This document shows, one piece after another, positions 1 to 8,030 of a stretch of 64,000 bases of DNA (its first letter is position 1; every line of letters begins with the position of its first letter). This stretch comes from Candidatus Hydrothermus pacificus. Lineage in GTDB: Bacteria > Hydrothermota > Hydrothermia > Hydrothermales > Hydrothermaceae. Position numbers and translations under genes: made by a program. The notes beneath the pieces were generated by a model that was given only the letters and a program-made list of their open reading frames with translations, was not told the origin of the DNA and searched no databases. Location: positions 18,772 through 82,771 of the forward strand of contig MTOH01000013.1 of NCBI GenBank assembly GCA_002011615.1, in the 5' to 3' direction.

Positions 1-1338
1 GCTATTTCAATGATATTCAGATATATGATTGATTATTTTAAGGGTATATTTTTAGGTTTTTATCCTCTTAATGCTACAGGTTATAATTATATAGAACATG
101 GATTTTCTCCTTTACCACCTTTGTTTTTTATATTTGTGCTTATAGGTGCCTGGAGAATATTTAATAATAAAAAAGAGGACAGAACAATTTATTTGTTCTC
201 AACAACTTTATTTGTTTTAACATTGTTTGTATCTTCTGTTACAATCTATCAAGGAGTTCATTTATTAAGACACACAGCATGGTTGCTTCCTTTTTTTATT
301 GTAATAGGAGTTGAAGGATTGCTTTATATAGGAAGTAAATTAAATCTTTTGAAAATCCTTATCCCCTTCTACATTCTGATGTTTATGGGAAGTTCCATAG
401 ACTTTTTGATTTACGTTTCTATTTCTTCAGTGTATAATACCTTACCTCATTACCATGCTGCCAGATGGATAGATGAAAATTTAGAAGAACCAAATTTAAT
501 GGGTATTGTAAATTCAAGGGTGGATTATTTTGTAAGAAACAGAGCAAAATTTTATAACATCACCCCCGGGGATAACTGGAGAATGACTAAATATTGCAGG
601 GATATATATAATCTGGCTGCACCCTTTGAACTCTTCAATTATGAACTTAAAGAAGAAGAAGAATGGTTTTTAATATGGACAAAGGATGATGAGACAACTG
701 TTAATTTCGAATATTTTGTTTCTCTTGCAGGAGATACACTCTATAAAAAATACTATCTTTTCAACAATTATTTTAAAATAGCAAAGTTAAAAAAAGGACC
801 TTTTTTAAATGCAAAGAAAATTCATCTTTCTTATGAATACGATGTCCTTGACGAGTTTAATCCAGGAGACCCCATTTCAGAAAAAGAACACAAATATGAT
901 TACCTTTTAACTCTTCCGTATGCAAAGGTAAAATTTTATCCTGTTATGGGAAAGATAATTGACCCTAAAACAGGTGAGAAAGATTATATAATAGAAGGAG
1001 CAACTTTTGCTCAATACGAGAAGTTCAATTTATATCTTGAGGATTTGCCTCAGGATACCCTCTTCTTAATTGGTAGATTTGCATCTGAAATTAATTGTGC
1101 TATAGGTGGATATTTGAAAGCATATGTTTTCCCTGTAAAGATGCCATCCCAGAAATTTAATATATTTGTAAATGGTGAGAAAATAGACTCTGTAAAGCTG
1201 TCAGATTTAAAAAATTTCAGTGAATATGCCTTCTTTATACCTAAGATTTTTTTAAAAAAGGGAGAGAATACAATAGAAATTGAAGGTCCTCACATATCCT
1301 GCAGATGGTTTATTATTCGTTTTATTTCCCGTGAATAA
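1..1338 (+). CDS. Membrane glycosyltransferase-like protein, 5' partial
   Basis: The frame is open to the left edge of the window, so the listed ATG at 10 is probably internal and the true start lies upstream. The visible part has about four hydrophobic segments in its first 140 residues, including a TIYQGVHLLRHTAWLLPFF stretch typical of the distal membrane helices of GT39/PMT-like polyprenol-dependent glycosyltransferases. A soluble, probably extracytoplasmic, region of about 300 residues follows and ends in a beta-rich segment (GENTIEIEGPHISCRW). The 3' end overlaps the convergent pilin gene by 17 bases. The family call is inferred from the membrane pattern and the similar split gene at 45-46.6 kb; the catalytic N-terminus is not in the window. 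Confidence 0.5.
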   Translation, partial: AISMIFRYMIDYFKGIFLGFYPLNATGYNYIEHGFSPLPPLFFIFVLIGAWRIFNNKKEDRTIYLFSTTLFVLTLFVSSVTIYQGVHLLRHTAWLLPFFIVIGVEGLLYIGSKLNLLKILIPFYILMFMGSSIDFLIYVSISSVYNTLPHYHAARWIDENLEEPNLMGIVNSRVDYFVRNRAKFYNITPGDNWRMTKYCRDIYNLAAPFELFNYELKEEEEWFLIWTKDDETTVNFEYFVSLAGDTLYKKYYLFNNYFKIAKLKKGPFLNAKKIHLSYEYDVLDEFNPGDPISEKEHKYDYLLTLPYAKVKFYPVMGKIIDPKTGEKDYIIEGATFAQYEKFNLYLEDLPQDTLFLIGRFASEINCAIGGYLKAYVFPVKMPSQKFNIFVNGEKIDSVKLSDLKNFSEYAFFIPKIFLKKGENTIEIEGPHISCRWFIIRFISRE

Positions 1339-1846
1339 GGGTATCAGCTATGATATTTCTTGTACCCATTCCATAAATAACAAATCCCATTGCAGCAGAA
1401 CCATTTACTCCTGTCTCTTTTACAAAAACGCATCCAGCTAAATTTGAATTCCATGAAGGTCTGGAACTTGTGCTGGAGAATGAAAAGTTTGGTGGACGAA
1501 TGGGATTCCTGAAATTATTTGGAAGGAGACATGGAGAAGATGGAACGGTTCCCGGGTCTATGCCTGCTATTGATTTTGTATAATCTCCTGTTGAAATGGT
1601 TCCGTAGTTTAAAGATTGCCTGACCTGGTTTACAGTTATGTCCAATCGAGAAGGATAATAGCCTTCCGTAAGTGTTGAAAAACTTTCCAGCGTGACCTGG
1701 ACAATATGCATATTCCCTTTCACAGAAGCATCTTTTGCCCTTGATACCATGGAAATAAAATTGGGTATAGATATAACTGCAAGAATACCTATTATCACTA
1801 TTACAATGAGGAGCTCAACCAGTGTAAACCCATACTTTCTATTCAT
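1322..1846 (-). CDS. Type IV pilin-like protein, second paralogue
   Basis: A prepilin with a short basic leader (MNRKYG) cleaved before FTLVELLIVIVIIGILA. The +5 Glu and the hydrophobic assembly helix are present, followed by a soluble domain of about 130 residues. The ORF track starts five codons earlier, but the ATG at 1846 has a GAAAGGGGGG-type ribosome site at the right distance and gives a normal leader. It shares the block IPNFISMVSRAKDASVK and the following NMH..QVTLE.FSTL.EGYYP with the pilin at 4169-4705, so the two are diverged copies. The start overlaps the end of the TPR gene by 8 bases, suggesting translational coupling. It could be a minor pilin or an alternative major subunit. 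Confidence 0.88.
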   Translation of the reverse strand: MNRKYGFTLVELLIVIVIIGILAVISIPNFISMVSRAKDASVKGNMHIVQVTLESFSTLTEGYYPSRLDITVNQVRQSLNYGTISTGDYTKSIAGIDPGTVPSSPCLLPNNFRNPIRPPNFSFSSTSSRPSWNSNLAGCVFVKETGVNGSAAMGFVIYGMGTRNIIADTLIHGK

Positions 1847-2501
1847 AAACCCCCCTTTCAATTTTTTCTTTTATCTTTTTTATATAATTTTTTGCAATTT
1901 CTTTTTCAAATTTATTTTTACTTGTTTTATAAAGATTTTTCCACATTCTCAAACTCAATTGCAGGTTACCAACCTTTTTATAAAAGACAAAGGCAGCCCA
2001 TCTTTTTGTCATATCCGGTGCCCCTTTTTTTAAAGAAGCGAGCCAGAAAAATTTACCTGCTTTTATGTGTTTCCTGAATACTGTATAATTTAAAAAACCA
2101 TACCAGAATAAATATTCCCATTTCTCAGGATTGTTGACTATCCCTTTCCATATAAGTTTTTCTGCCTCTTTATATTTTTTTACATGATAGGCAAGGGATA
2201 TAGAGCCAAATGTATAAGCGTGAAGAAAATGAGGGTCTATATCAACTATAGTATTTAGAAGCAAGTCCATATTTTTAAATTCCTGTTTTTTTTGTAAATG
2301 ACCTCCATATATTTGAATGAATTGAAGCCACAATGCATCTGCAATAAGTTCTTCATTGCCTGAAGATAAGAGTTTTAGTACATCTGGTTTTGTATGATAA
2401 TATAAGTGTCCAGATTCTTTTTTTTCAAAAATAAGGCTCAGTCTGTGAGAAAGTATAATAACTATTATTAACATCGTCATAATGGATAAAAATCTTTTCA
2501 T
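1839..2501 (-). CDS. TPR-like protein of the pilin locus
   Basis: A 220-residue protein with an N-terminal membrane anchor or signal (MKRFLSIMTMLIIVIILS) and then helical repeats resembling tetratricopeptides. Aromatic/Ala repeat positions such as LHAYTFGSISLAYHVKKYKEAEKL and WEYLFWYGFLNYTVF are visible. It starts with a 4-base ATGA overlap with the ABC permease gene and runs into the second pilin gene, so all are one unit. By context it may be an accessory factor for pilus assembly; Myxococcus has pilG-pilH-pilI next to pilA with an ABC transporter, and this could be an analogous set. That is a context inference, not a homology assignment. It ends in TAG. Confidence 0.65.
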   Translation of the reverse strand: MKRFLSIMTMLIIVIILSHRLSLIFEKKESGHLYYHTKPDVLKLLSSGNEELIADALWLQFIQIYGGHLQKKQEFKNMDLLLNTIVDIDPHFLHAYTFGSISLAYHVKKYKEAEKLIWKGIVNNPEKWEYLFWYGFLNYTVFRKHIKAGKFFWLASLKKGAPDMTKRWAAFVFYKKVGNLQLSLRMWKNLYKTSKNKFEKEIAKNYIKKIKEKIERGVYE

Positions 2502-3262
2502 CTAAATTCTCTTTTTTCAAGGATTATATGGGATAGATAAAGCAGTATGAGCGTATATATTATCCCATAACATATAGAAAACAGAAAATAATCTGAGGAA
2601 AGGGGTTTATTATACATTATGTTTGTTTTTATATTGAAATATTCTAAGTTTGGCAATATTAAATATAGCCCTGATAAAAAGTATTTAAAAAAAGCTATAC
2701 TGGTTTTTTCAGCCAGGATTTTAAGGACATGAAGAGAGTGGCCTGAAAGGTATAGTCCAATAGTTAGAAATGCTGAGAGAAAGTAGTTGGAAAATGATGA
2801 GAATAAAATCATTATTGAGATTAGAATCATAATTTCGAAAAAGAATGGAATGAATGAAATAAATAGTTCAAACGCAAATTTCCCGATAATAAAGAAAAGT
2901 ATGATTTGATGAACCAGAAAAAGCATTATAACATTTATGATTACTATGAGCAAAAAAGCTATAAATTTGCCTCCTGCTATTTCCCATCCCTTTGTTGGGG
3001 CTGTTTTTAAAATATATATTGTTCTTTTTTCAAATTCCTGATAGAAGGTGACAGAGCCTATGACCACGATGAATAAAACATTAACAATAGGAATTATTGA
3101 TATACCAAAGTCTTTCAATATTTTCTCTTCCTCACCTGCAGAAATAGGGAAAAGAATTAAGCTTGATAATATTATAAAAATTGATATTACCACAAGGATT
3201 AAAAAGGCTTTTTGCCTTAAAATTTCCTTAAATGTCGTTTCAAATATTGATAGAAGTTTCAT
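2498..3262 (-). CDS. ABC-2 type transporter permease (PilI-like by context)
   Basis: A 254-residue integral membrane protein with about six hydrophobic helices (for example FLILVVISIFIILSSLILF and IIPIVNVLFIVVIGSVTFYQ) and a FEKRTIYILKTAPTKGWEIAGGKF cytoplasmic loop typical of ABC-2 permeases that pair with NatA/CcmA-type ATPases. The gene overlaps the end of the ATPase gene by 23 bases and the start of the TPR gene by 4 bases. Lying between two pilin genes, the pair resembles the PilH/PilI ABC transporter of the Myxococcus pil cluster. The substrate is unknown. Confidence 0.8.
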   Translation of the reverse strand: MKLLSIFETTFKEILRQKAFLILVVISIFIILSSLILFPISAGEEEKILKDFGISIIPIVNVLFIVVIGSVTFYQEFEKRTIYILKTAPTKGWEIAGGKFIAFLLIVIINVIMLFLVHQIILFFIIGKFAFELFISFIPFFFEIMILISIMILFSSFSNYFLSAFLTIGLYLSGHSLHVLKILAEKTSIAFFKYFLSGLYLILPNLEYFNIKTNIMYNKPLSSDYFLFSICYGIIYTLILLYLSHIILEKREFR

Positions 3263-4112
3263 CTTTTATAAGTTTATAGAAAACATCTTCCAGTTTGGGA
3301 GATTCTAATGTAATTCTAATAATTTTACCTTTCCATTTTGTAAAAATTTCTTCTATACAATTATTTAATTCATTCTGATTTACATCAAGTTCTTTTACAC
3401 CTTCTTTGTATTCAAATAAAATTCTTGCCCTTTTACTCTCTAATGGTATAATTTCGTCCATACCTCCTCTGGCTATTATTTTGCCTTTATTAATTATCAC
3501 AACACTGTCACATATTTCTTCTGCATCAGAAAGAATGTGTGAGGAAAAAAGGATTGTTTTTCCTTCTTTTTTTTCTTCCTTTAATATCTCTTTTATCTCT
3601 TTTCTGCTGACCGGGTCAAGACCGGATAGAGGCTCATCAAGAATGAGTATACCAGGGTTATTTATGAACACACTTGCCATTCCTATCTTCTGTTTCTGAC
3701 CCCGTGAGAGTGTTTTTATGGGTTTTCCTGTTATGTCTTTTATGTTAAACCTTTCACAAATTTCTTCAATTAGTCTGTTTTCATTTTTATTTTTTTTACC
3801 GTAAATTCTTAAAATAAATCTTAAATATTCTTTTCCGGTAAGATACTCGTAAAAATAAGGTAGTTCAGGCAAAAACCCAATTTTTTCTCTGGCATTCTTT
3901 ATGTCCATGCCTTTTTCAAAATAAACCCTGCCTCTGGTAGGCTTTAAAAGTCCTGTGCATATTTTGAATGTTGTAGTCTTACCCGCTCCATTTGGGCCTA
4001 TAAGACCAAGAATTTCTCCCCTTTTTACTTCAAAAGAGATGCCTTTTAAAATTTCTATTTTTTTACCCCAGAAATTTTTAAAATGTTTGTATAAGTTTTC
4101 TATATAAATCAT
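3240..4112 (-). CDS. ABC transporter ATP-binding protein (PilH-like by context)
   Basis: A 290-residue ABC ATPase. Walker A (GPNGAGKT) lies near residue 39, the signature is LSRGQKQ, Walker B is [13 protein letters not shown] and the switch is SSHIL. The C-terminal extension of about 70 residues ends in LEDVFYKLI, as in NatA/YhaQ-type exporter ATPases. It should energise the permease encoded just downstream. A strong hairpin terminator lies only about 10 bases before its start codon and there is no clear Shine-Dalgarno site, so it probably depends on readthrough from the pilin promoter and is made at a much lower level than pilin. Confidence 0.9.
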   Translation of the reverse strand: MIYIENLYKHFKNFWGKKIEILKGISFEVKRGEILGLIGPNGAGKTTTFKICTGLLKPTRGRVYFEKGMDIKNAREKIGFLPELPYFYEYLTGKEYLRFILRIYGKKNKNENRLIEEICERFNIKDITGKPIKTLSRGQKQKIGMASVFINNPGILILDEPLSGLDPVSRKEIKEILKEEKKEGKTILFSSHILSDAEEICDSVVIINKGKIIARGGMDEIIPLESKRARILFEYKEGVKELDVNQNELNNCIEEIFTKWKGKIIRITLESPKLEDVFYKLIKDETSINI

Positions 4113-4118
4113 TCTATA

Positions 4119-4150
4119 AAGAAAGGGGGGGCATGCGCCCCCCCTTTTTA
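4119..4150 (-). terminator. Intrinsic terminator after the major pilin gene
   Basis: A nearly perfect hairpin with seven G pairing with seven C plus flanking A-T pairs (AAAGGGGGGGC / GCGCCCCCCCTTT) around a four-base loop. On the minus strand it is followed by TTTCTTTATAG. It lies 18 bases after the pilin stop and just ahead of the ABC ATPase start, so it probably acts as an attenuator between pilin and transporter genes. Confidence 0.85.
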
Positions 4151-4168
4151 TTCTTTGAAACTTTATTC

Positions 4169-4705
4169 TTACTGTCCAGGAATTAAACTGTCAGGGATTA
4201 ATGATTTTGAGCCATCTCCAAAGATTATGTAACTGGTAGCAATGACACCTGTTGTCCCTACTGCGACATAGAATGTGCATCCTGCATTGGTATCGTTATG
4301 CGGAGGTTTAGCACTTGTGGTTGAAAAGGCATTATTTACTGCTTTTACAGGGTTTCTGAAATTACCCGGAAGCAGATAGTTTCCTGTAGGAGCTGTTCCT
4401 GCACTAGCTCCTGCTACTGATTTTGTGTAATCTCCTGTGTTTATTGTTGGAAATCCAATAGCAGACCTTACACTATTAACTGTTACCCCAAGATCGGCTG
4501 GGTAATAACCTTCTGCAAGGGTGGAAAAGTTTTCAAGAGTTACCTGCATGGTATGCATGTTGGATTTTACTGATGCGTCCTTTGCCCTTGACACCATTGA
4601 GATGAAGTTAGGTATTGCTATTGCTGCAAGAATACCTATGATTACGACCACTATAAGGAGTTCAATCAGTGTGAACCCCTTTTTGTTTTTATTCTTTCGT
4701 CTCAT
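4169..4705 (-). CDS. pilA: Type IV major pilin
   Basis: A prepilin with a basic leader (MRRKNKNKKG) before FTLIELLIVVVIIGILAAIAIPNF; the +5 Glu is present. About 178 residues, with a soluble domain rich in Gly, Ala, Thr and Ser, and Cys in LLPGNF...AGCTFYV. The track starts three codons upstream at a GTG, but AGGAGG lies 8 bases before the ATG at 4705, which fixes the start there. It is followed by a strong terminator, as expected for an abundant subunit. The motor genes (pilB, pilB, pilT) are on the other strand from 6.2 kb. The closest relative in the window is the pilin at 1322-1846. Confidence 0.93.
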   Translation of the reverse strand: MRRKNKNKKGFTLIELLIVVVIIGILAAIAIPNFISMVSRAKDASVKSNMHTMQVTLENFSTLAEGYYPADLGVTVNSVRSAIGFPTINTGDYTKSVAGASAGTAPTGNYLLPGNFRNPVKAVNNAFSTTSAKPPHNDTNAGCTFYVAVGTTGVIATSYIIFGDGSKSLIPDSLIPGQ

Positions 4706-4800
4706 AACTCTCACCTCCTTTTAAAGTTTCTACTTTTTTACATGAAATTTTTATGCCAAAACCCAAGTTCTTTATTTTCAATAAAATTTTAAGGATTTTT

Positions 4801-4834
4801 ATTGCAAAATTGCAAATCCCAATTGCAAAATTGA
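4801..4834. repeat. Short direct repeat ATTGCAAAATTG
   Basis: The 12-mer ATTGCAAAATTG occurs twice, at 4801-4812 and about 4822-4833, separated by CAAATCCCA. Each copy is partly palindromic (CAATTG / CAAAATTG). It lies in the 185-base gap between the divergent pilA and pdxJ genes and could be an operator or simple low-complexity sequence. Confidence 0.5.
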
Positions 4835-4854
4835 GAATAAAAAATTTATAATAA

Positions 4855-4906
4855 TATTAACTATAAACCATAAACTATTAACTATAGACCATGAACCATA
4901 AACCAG
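4855..4906 (+). repeat. AACTATAAACCATAAAC-type degenerate tandem repeat
   Basis: Degenerate tandem copies of a unit like AACTATAAACCATAAAC (TTAACTATAAACCATAAACT, ATTAACTATAGACCATGAACC, ATAAACC). The ATG used for pdxJ lies inside the repeat, in CCATGAACC, so the repeat supplies both the upstream region and the first codons of the gene. Confidence 0.6.
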
Positions 4907-5619
4907 TTAAATTAAGTGTTAATGTTGACCATGTTGCTACATTGAGAGAGGCAAGAAAGGAAAAATTTCCTGACCCTTCTGTATGCGCTATAATTGCTGA
5001 ACATTTTGGTGCCTGCGGTATTACATGTCACCTGAGACTGGATAGAAGACATATAAAAGAAAGAGATATATTGAAATTAAAAAGGATTGTAAAGGGAGAG
5101 TTGAACATAGAGATGTGCTCTGCAAAACAGATGATTGATTTTGCTTTAAAAGTAAAACCTCACTGGGTAACCCTTGTCCCTGAGAGAGAGGGAGAAGTGA
5201 CCACCGAAGGTGGGCTTGATGTTATAAAGAATTTTACCAGGATAAAAAATGCTGTTAAAAAGTTGAAAACCCGAAAAATTAAGGTGAGCATTTTTGTTGA
5301 ACCCAATCTGAAACAACTTGAACAATGTTTTAAAACAGGTTGCGACGCAGTGGAATTGAATACTAATTCCTATGCAATATCAAAAGGTAAAAAAAAGCAA
5401 CGAGAACTTTTAAGGCTTAAAAAATCAGCGAGGTTCGCAAAAGAGAGGGGGCTGATTGTAAGAGCAGGTCATGCATTGAACAGGCAAAATCTCCATGGAA
5501 TACTTGAAATAGGAGAAATAGAAGAAGTTTCCATAGGTTTTGCTCTTATTGCCGATGCACTTGTTTTTGGATTCCAGAAAGCGGTTCAGGAATACATAAG
5601 GATTCTTGAAAGAAGGTGA
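4891..5619 (+). CDS. pdxJ: Pyridoxine 5'-phosphate synthase
   Basis: PdxJ condenses 1-deoxyxylulose 5-phosphate with 3-amino-2-oxopropyl phosphate in the DXP-dependent vitamin B6 pathway. The 242-residue length is normal. Conserved blocks are LSVNVDHVATLREARK at the N-terminus, CHLRLDRRHI, NIEMC, VTLVPEREGEVTTEGGLD and VRAGHALN near residue 193. The start codon has no ribosome site and sits in a low-complexity repeat; no other in-frame ATG precedes the conserved LSVNVDHV. The lipoprotein gene overlaps its stop by 4 bases. Confidence 0.95.
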   Translation: MNHKPVKLSVNVDHVATLREARKEKFPDPSVCAIIAEHFGACGITCHLRLDRRHIKERDILKLKRIVKGELNIEMCSAKQMIDFALKVKPHWVTLVPEREGEVTTEGGLDVIKNFTRIKNAVKKLKTRKIKVSIFVEPNLKQLEQCFKTGCDAVELNTNSYAISKGKKKQRELLRLKKSARFAKERGLIVRAGHALNRQNLHGILEIGEIEEVSIGFALIADALVFGFQKAVQEYIRILERR

Positions 5620-6167
5620 AATACTTATTATTATGTATACTGACTTCATCGATTTCCTGTGCTCGAGTTTATACAAAGGCAAAAAGCGTAGATTTTAACA
5701 ATTTTAAGCAAAAGCTGAATTCTGTTTATTCGGATAAAAACATTAGTTTTCTTAGTATAGAAGGTGATTTTGAATCATATGGTAAGACCTATATGAAAGG
5801 CTTTTTTAAGGCATATTTAAAAAATGATAGCTTTAAAATTAAGATTATATCTCCTCCTTTTTCTATTAGAGAGATAAAAAATATTTATTTTAAAGAGATT
5901 TTAAAATCTTATTTTAATCCAGGTAACTTTTTAAAAAATATGGATATAATTGGTATAGAGGAGAATGAAAATTTTTTTATTCTGAGATTAAAAAATGCAG
6001 AGATATTTTTTGAAAAAGGAAGTTTAAGGATCTTAAAAATTTATTTAGAGGACGGCTCTATAAAATTTGCGAACTTTCACAATGGTTTGCCTCTACTTGT
6101 AAAGATAAATACGCTTGATGAAAAAATAGAACTAAAAATCAATCAAATGAACCTGTATTATGAATAG
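5616..6167 (+). CDS. Putative lipoprotein of unknown function
   Basis: Starts at a GTG overlapping the pdxJ stop (GTGA), so it is translationally coupled. The N-terminus MKYLLLCILTSSISC is a lipoprotein signal with Cys at residue 15. The remaining 168 residues are rich in beta strand and charge (FLSIEGDFESYGKTYMKGFFKAYL), a pattern seen in outer-membrane lipoprotein carriers of the LolB/LolA fold. I cannot place it in a named family. It ends about 45 bases before the pilB start, ahead of the pilB promoter. Confidence 0.7.
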   Translation: MKYLLLCILTSSISCARVYTKAKSVDFNNFKQKLNSVYSDKNISFLSIEGDFESYGKTYMKGFFKAYLKNDSFKIKIISPPFSIREIKNIYFKEILKSYFNPGNFLKNMDIIGIEENENFFILRLKNAEIFFEKGSLRILKIYLEDGSIKFANFHNGLPLLVKINTLDEKIELKINQMNLYYE

Positions 6168-6175
6168 CCTGTTAA

Positions 6176-6204
6176 TTGACAATTTTTTAAAAATACTTTA
6201 TTAT
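6176..6204 (+). promoter_or_regulatory. Promoter of the pilB-pilB-pilT operon, predicted leaderless
   Basis: TTGACA at 6176-6181, a 17-base spacer and TATTAT at 6199-6204. Only 7 bases separate the -10 box from the ATG at 6212, so transcription should begin at or next to the start codon. There is no Shine-Dalgarno sequence. Confidence 0.75.
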
Positions 6205-6211
6205 TAAAAAT

Positions 6212-8029
6212 ATGAAAAAAATTAAAAGACTTGGTGAAATGCTTATTGAAGAGGGAGTATTAAAGGAAGAGGACTTAGAAAGGGCTCTTGAATACCAGAA
6301 GGAGAATGGTAAAAGACTTGGTTCAGCCCTTTTAGACCTGGGACTTGTAACTGAAAAAGACATACTTAAAGTTCTTTCTAAACAGTTTAATGTTCCTGTT
6401 GCCACTAAAAAACAACTTGATAATATACCTGAGGATGTTGTAAAACTTGTCCCTCCTGATGTTGCCGGTAGATATGAAGTTGTTCCTGTTGCCAGAAAAG
6501 GTGGGAGTTTGATTCTTGGTATGGTTAATCCCCTTGACCAGTTTGCAATAGATGATGTTAAGTTCATTACAGGACTTGAAGTTATTCCTGTGGTGAGCCT
6601 TGAAGAGAACATAAAAGATGCCCTTAAAAAATACTATAATATTGAAGACATGATGGATACTATTGCCAGAATTGATAAGCATGCAAATATTGAAGTGATG
6701 GGTAAAGGAGGCATTGCTTCAGCTTCTGAAACTTCTCTTGGTGTTGCAGGAACAGAGGAAGATGAAGTTATAAAGGCTCTGATTGAGGGGCAGGATATAG
6801 GTGTTGAAGGTGTCCCCCAGGTTGAAGAAGAAGAAATAAGTGATATAATGGCAGAGGTTGAGAGCGGTCCTATTGTGAAGCTTGTGAATACAGTGATCTC
6901 TGATGCTGTTAGAAGAGGAGCTTCTGATATTCATATAGAACCCTATGAGAGAGATGTTAGAGTCAGATACAGGATAGATGGGATACTGCATGAAATTTTC
7001 AAGAGGCCAAAGAAGTTTGCTGCCCCTATGGTGGCTCGAGTTAAAATTATGGCTAAAATGAAACTGGAGGAGAAAAGAAAGCCTCAAGATGGTAGAATAC
7101 GAGTGAGAATGGGAAATAAAATGATTGACCTGAGAATTGCAACAGTTCCAACTGTGTTTGGAGAGAAAGTTGCAATAAGGGTTCTGGACAGAAGTCAGAT
7201 TCCTTTAAAGCTTGAACTACTCGGCTTTGAACCTGAATCCCTTCAGGTCTTTAAAAAGGCAATAAAGAATCCCAATGGGATAGTGCTTGTGACAGGTCCT
7301 ACAGGTTGTGGAAAAACCACCACCCTGTATGCTGCTCTTACAGAGTTGAATTCTATTGAAGTGAATATATCAACCGTTGAAGACCCTGTTGAATTTACGC
7401 TTATGGGGGTTAATCAGGTTCAGGTAAAAGAGGAAGTAGGGATGACTTTTGCTTCAGGATTAAAAGCTTTCCTCAGGCAGGACCCTGATATAATAATGGT
7501 CGGAGAAATAAGAGATATAGAGACTGCAGAAATTGCAATAAGAGCTTCTTTGACAGGTCATCTCGTTTTATCCACAGTTCATACAAATACTGCCTCTGCA
7601 ACTGTTACCAGGCTAATCAATATGGATATAGAACCTTTCCTGATTGCATCAACATTACTTGTTGTAAGTTCTCAAAGGCTTGTTAGAAAGCTGTGTGACC
7701 ACTGTAAGACGCCTTATACTCCTGAAAAATCAATACTGTATGATTTAAGTCCTGAACCTGAGGAGGTATTTAAGGGAACTACGTTTTATAAGGGAGCAGG
7801 CTGTAAAAAATGTCACGGGACAGGTTACAAAGGAAGAGCAGGGCTTTTTGAGGTTTTGTCTATTACGAAAAGGATGAGAGAATTGATACTTGAAAAAGCT
7901 CCCACCCATGTTATTGAAAAGGCGGCTATTGAAGAAGGTATGATTACCCTTCGAGAGGCAGGTATAAGGAAAATAAAGGAAGGGATTACAACCCCTGAAG
8001 AAATTATAAAAGAAACGAGGATGGAATAA
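6212..8029 (+). CDS. pilB: Type IV pilus extension ATPase PilB/GspE, copy 1
   Basis: A hexameric secretion ATPase powering pilin polymerisation at the inner membrane. The N-terminal MshEN/GspE-N domain carries two copies of the RLGxxL...G...L..AL..Q motif, at about residues 6-29 (RLGEMLIEEGVLKEEDL) and 35-58, which in MshE binds c-di-GMP. The catalytic part has RGASDIHIEP near 235, Walker A GPTGCGKTTT near 362, Walker B DIIMVGEIRD and the tetracysteine zinc site CDHC...CKKC. An acidic linker of about 60 residues separates the N-domain from the motor. Length (605) is normal. A second, distinct copy follows after one base. Confidence 0.93.
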   Translation: MKKIKRLGEMLIEEGVLKEEDLERALEYQKENGKRLGSALLDLGLVTEKDILKVLSKQFNVPVATKKQLDNIPEDVVKLVPPDVAGRYEVVPVARKGGSLILGMVNPLDQFAIDDVKFITGLEVIPVVSLEENIKDALKKYYNIEDMMDTIARIDKHANIEVMGKGGIASASETSLGVAGTEEDEVIKALIEGQDIGVEGVPQVEEEEISDIMAEVESGPIVKLVNTVISDAVRRGASDIHIEPYERDVRVRYRIDGILHEIFKRPKKFAAPMVARVKIMAKMKLEEKRKPQDGRIRVRMGNKMIDLRIATVPTVFGEKVAIRVLDRSQIPLKLELLGFEPESLQVFKKAIKNPNGIVLVTGPTGCGKTTTLYAALTELNSIEVNISTVEDPVEFTLMGVNQVQVKEEVGMTFASGLKAFLRQDPDIIMVGEIRDIETAEIAIRASLTGHLVLSTVHTNTASATVTRLINMDIEPFLIASTLLVVSSQRLVRKLCDHCKTPYTPEKSILYDLSPEPEEVFKGTTFYKGAGCKKCHGTGYKGRAGLFEVLSITKRMRELILEKAPTHVIEKAAIEEGMITLREAGIRKIKEGITTPEEIIKETRME

Positions 8030-8030
8030 A

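Noticed and set aside
4736-4800. Sigma-54-like TTGGCAT-N5-TTTCAT upstream of pilA
   Set aside because: The -12 element lacks the GC dinucleotide at correct spacing, so the match is not convincing.
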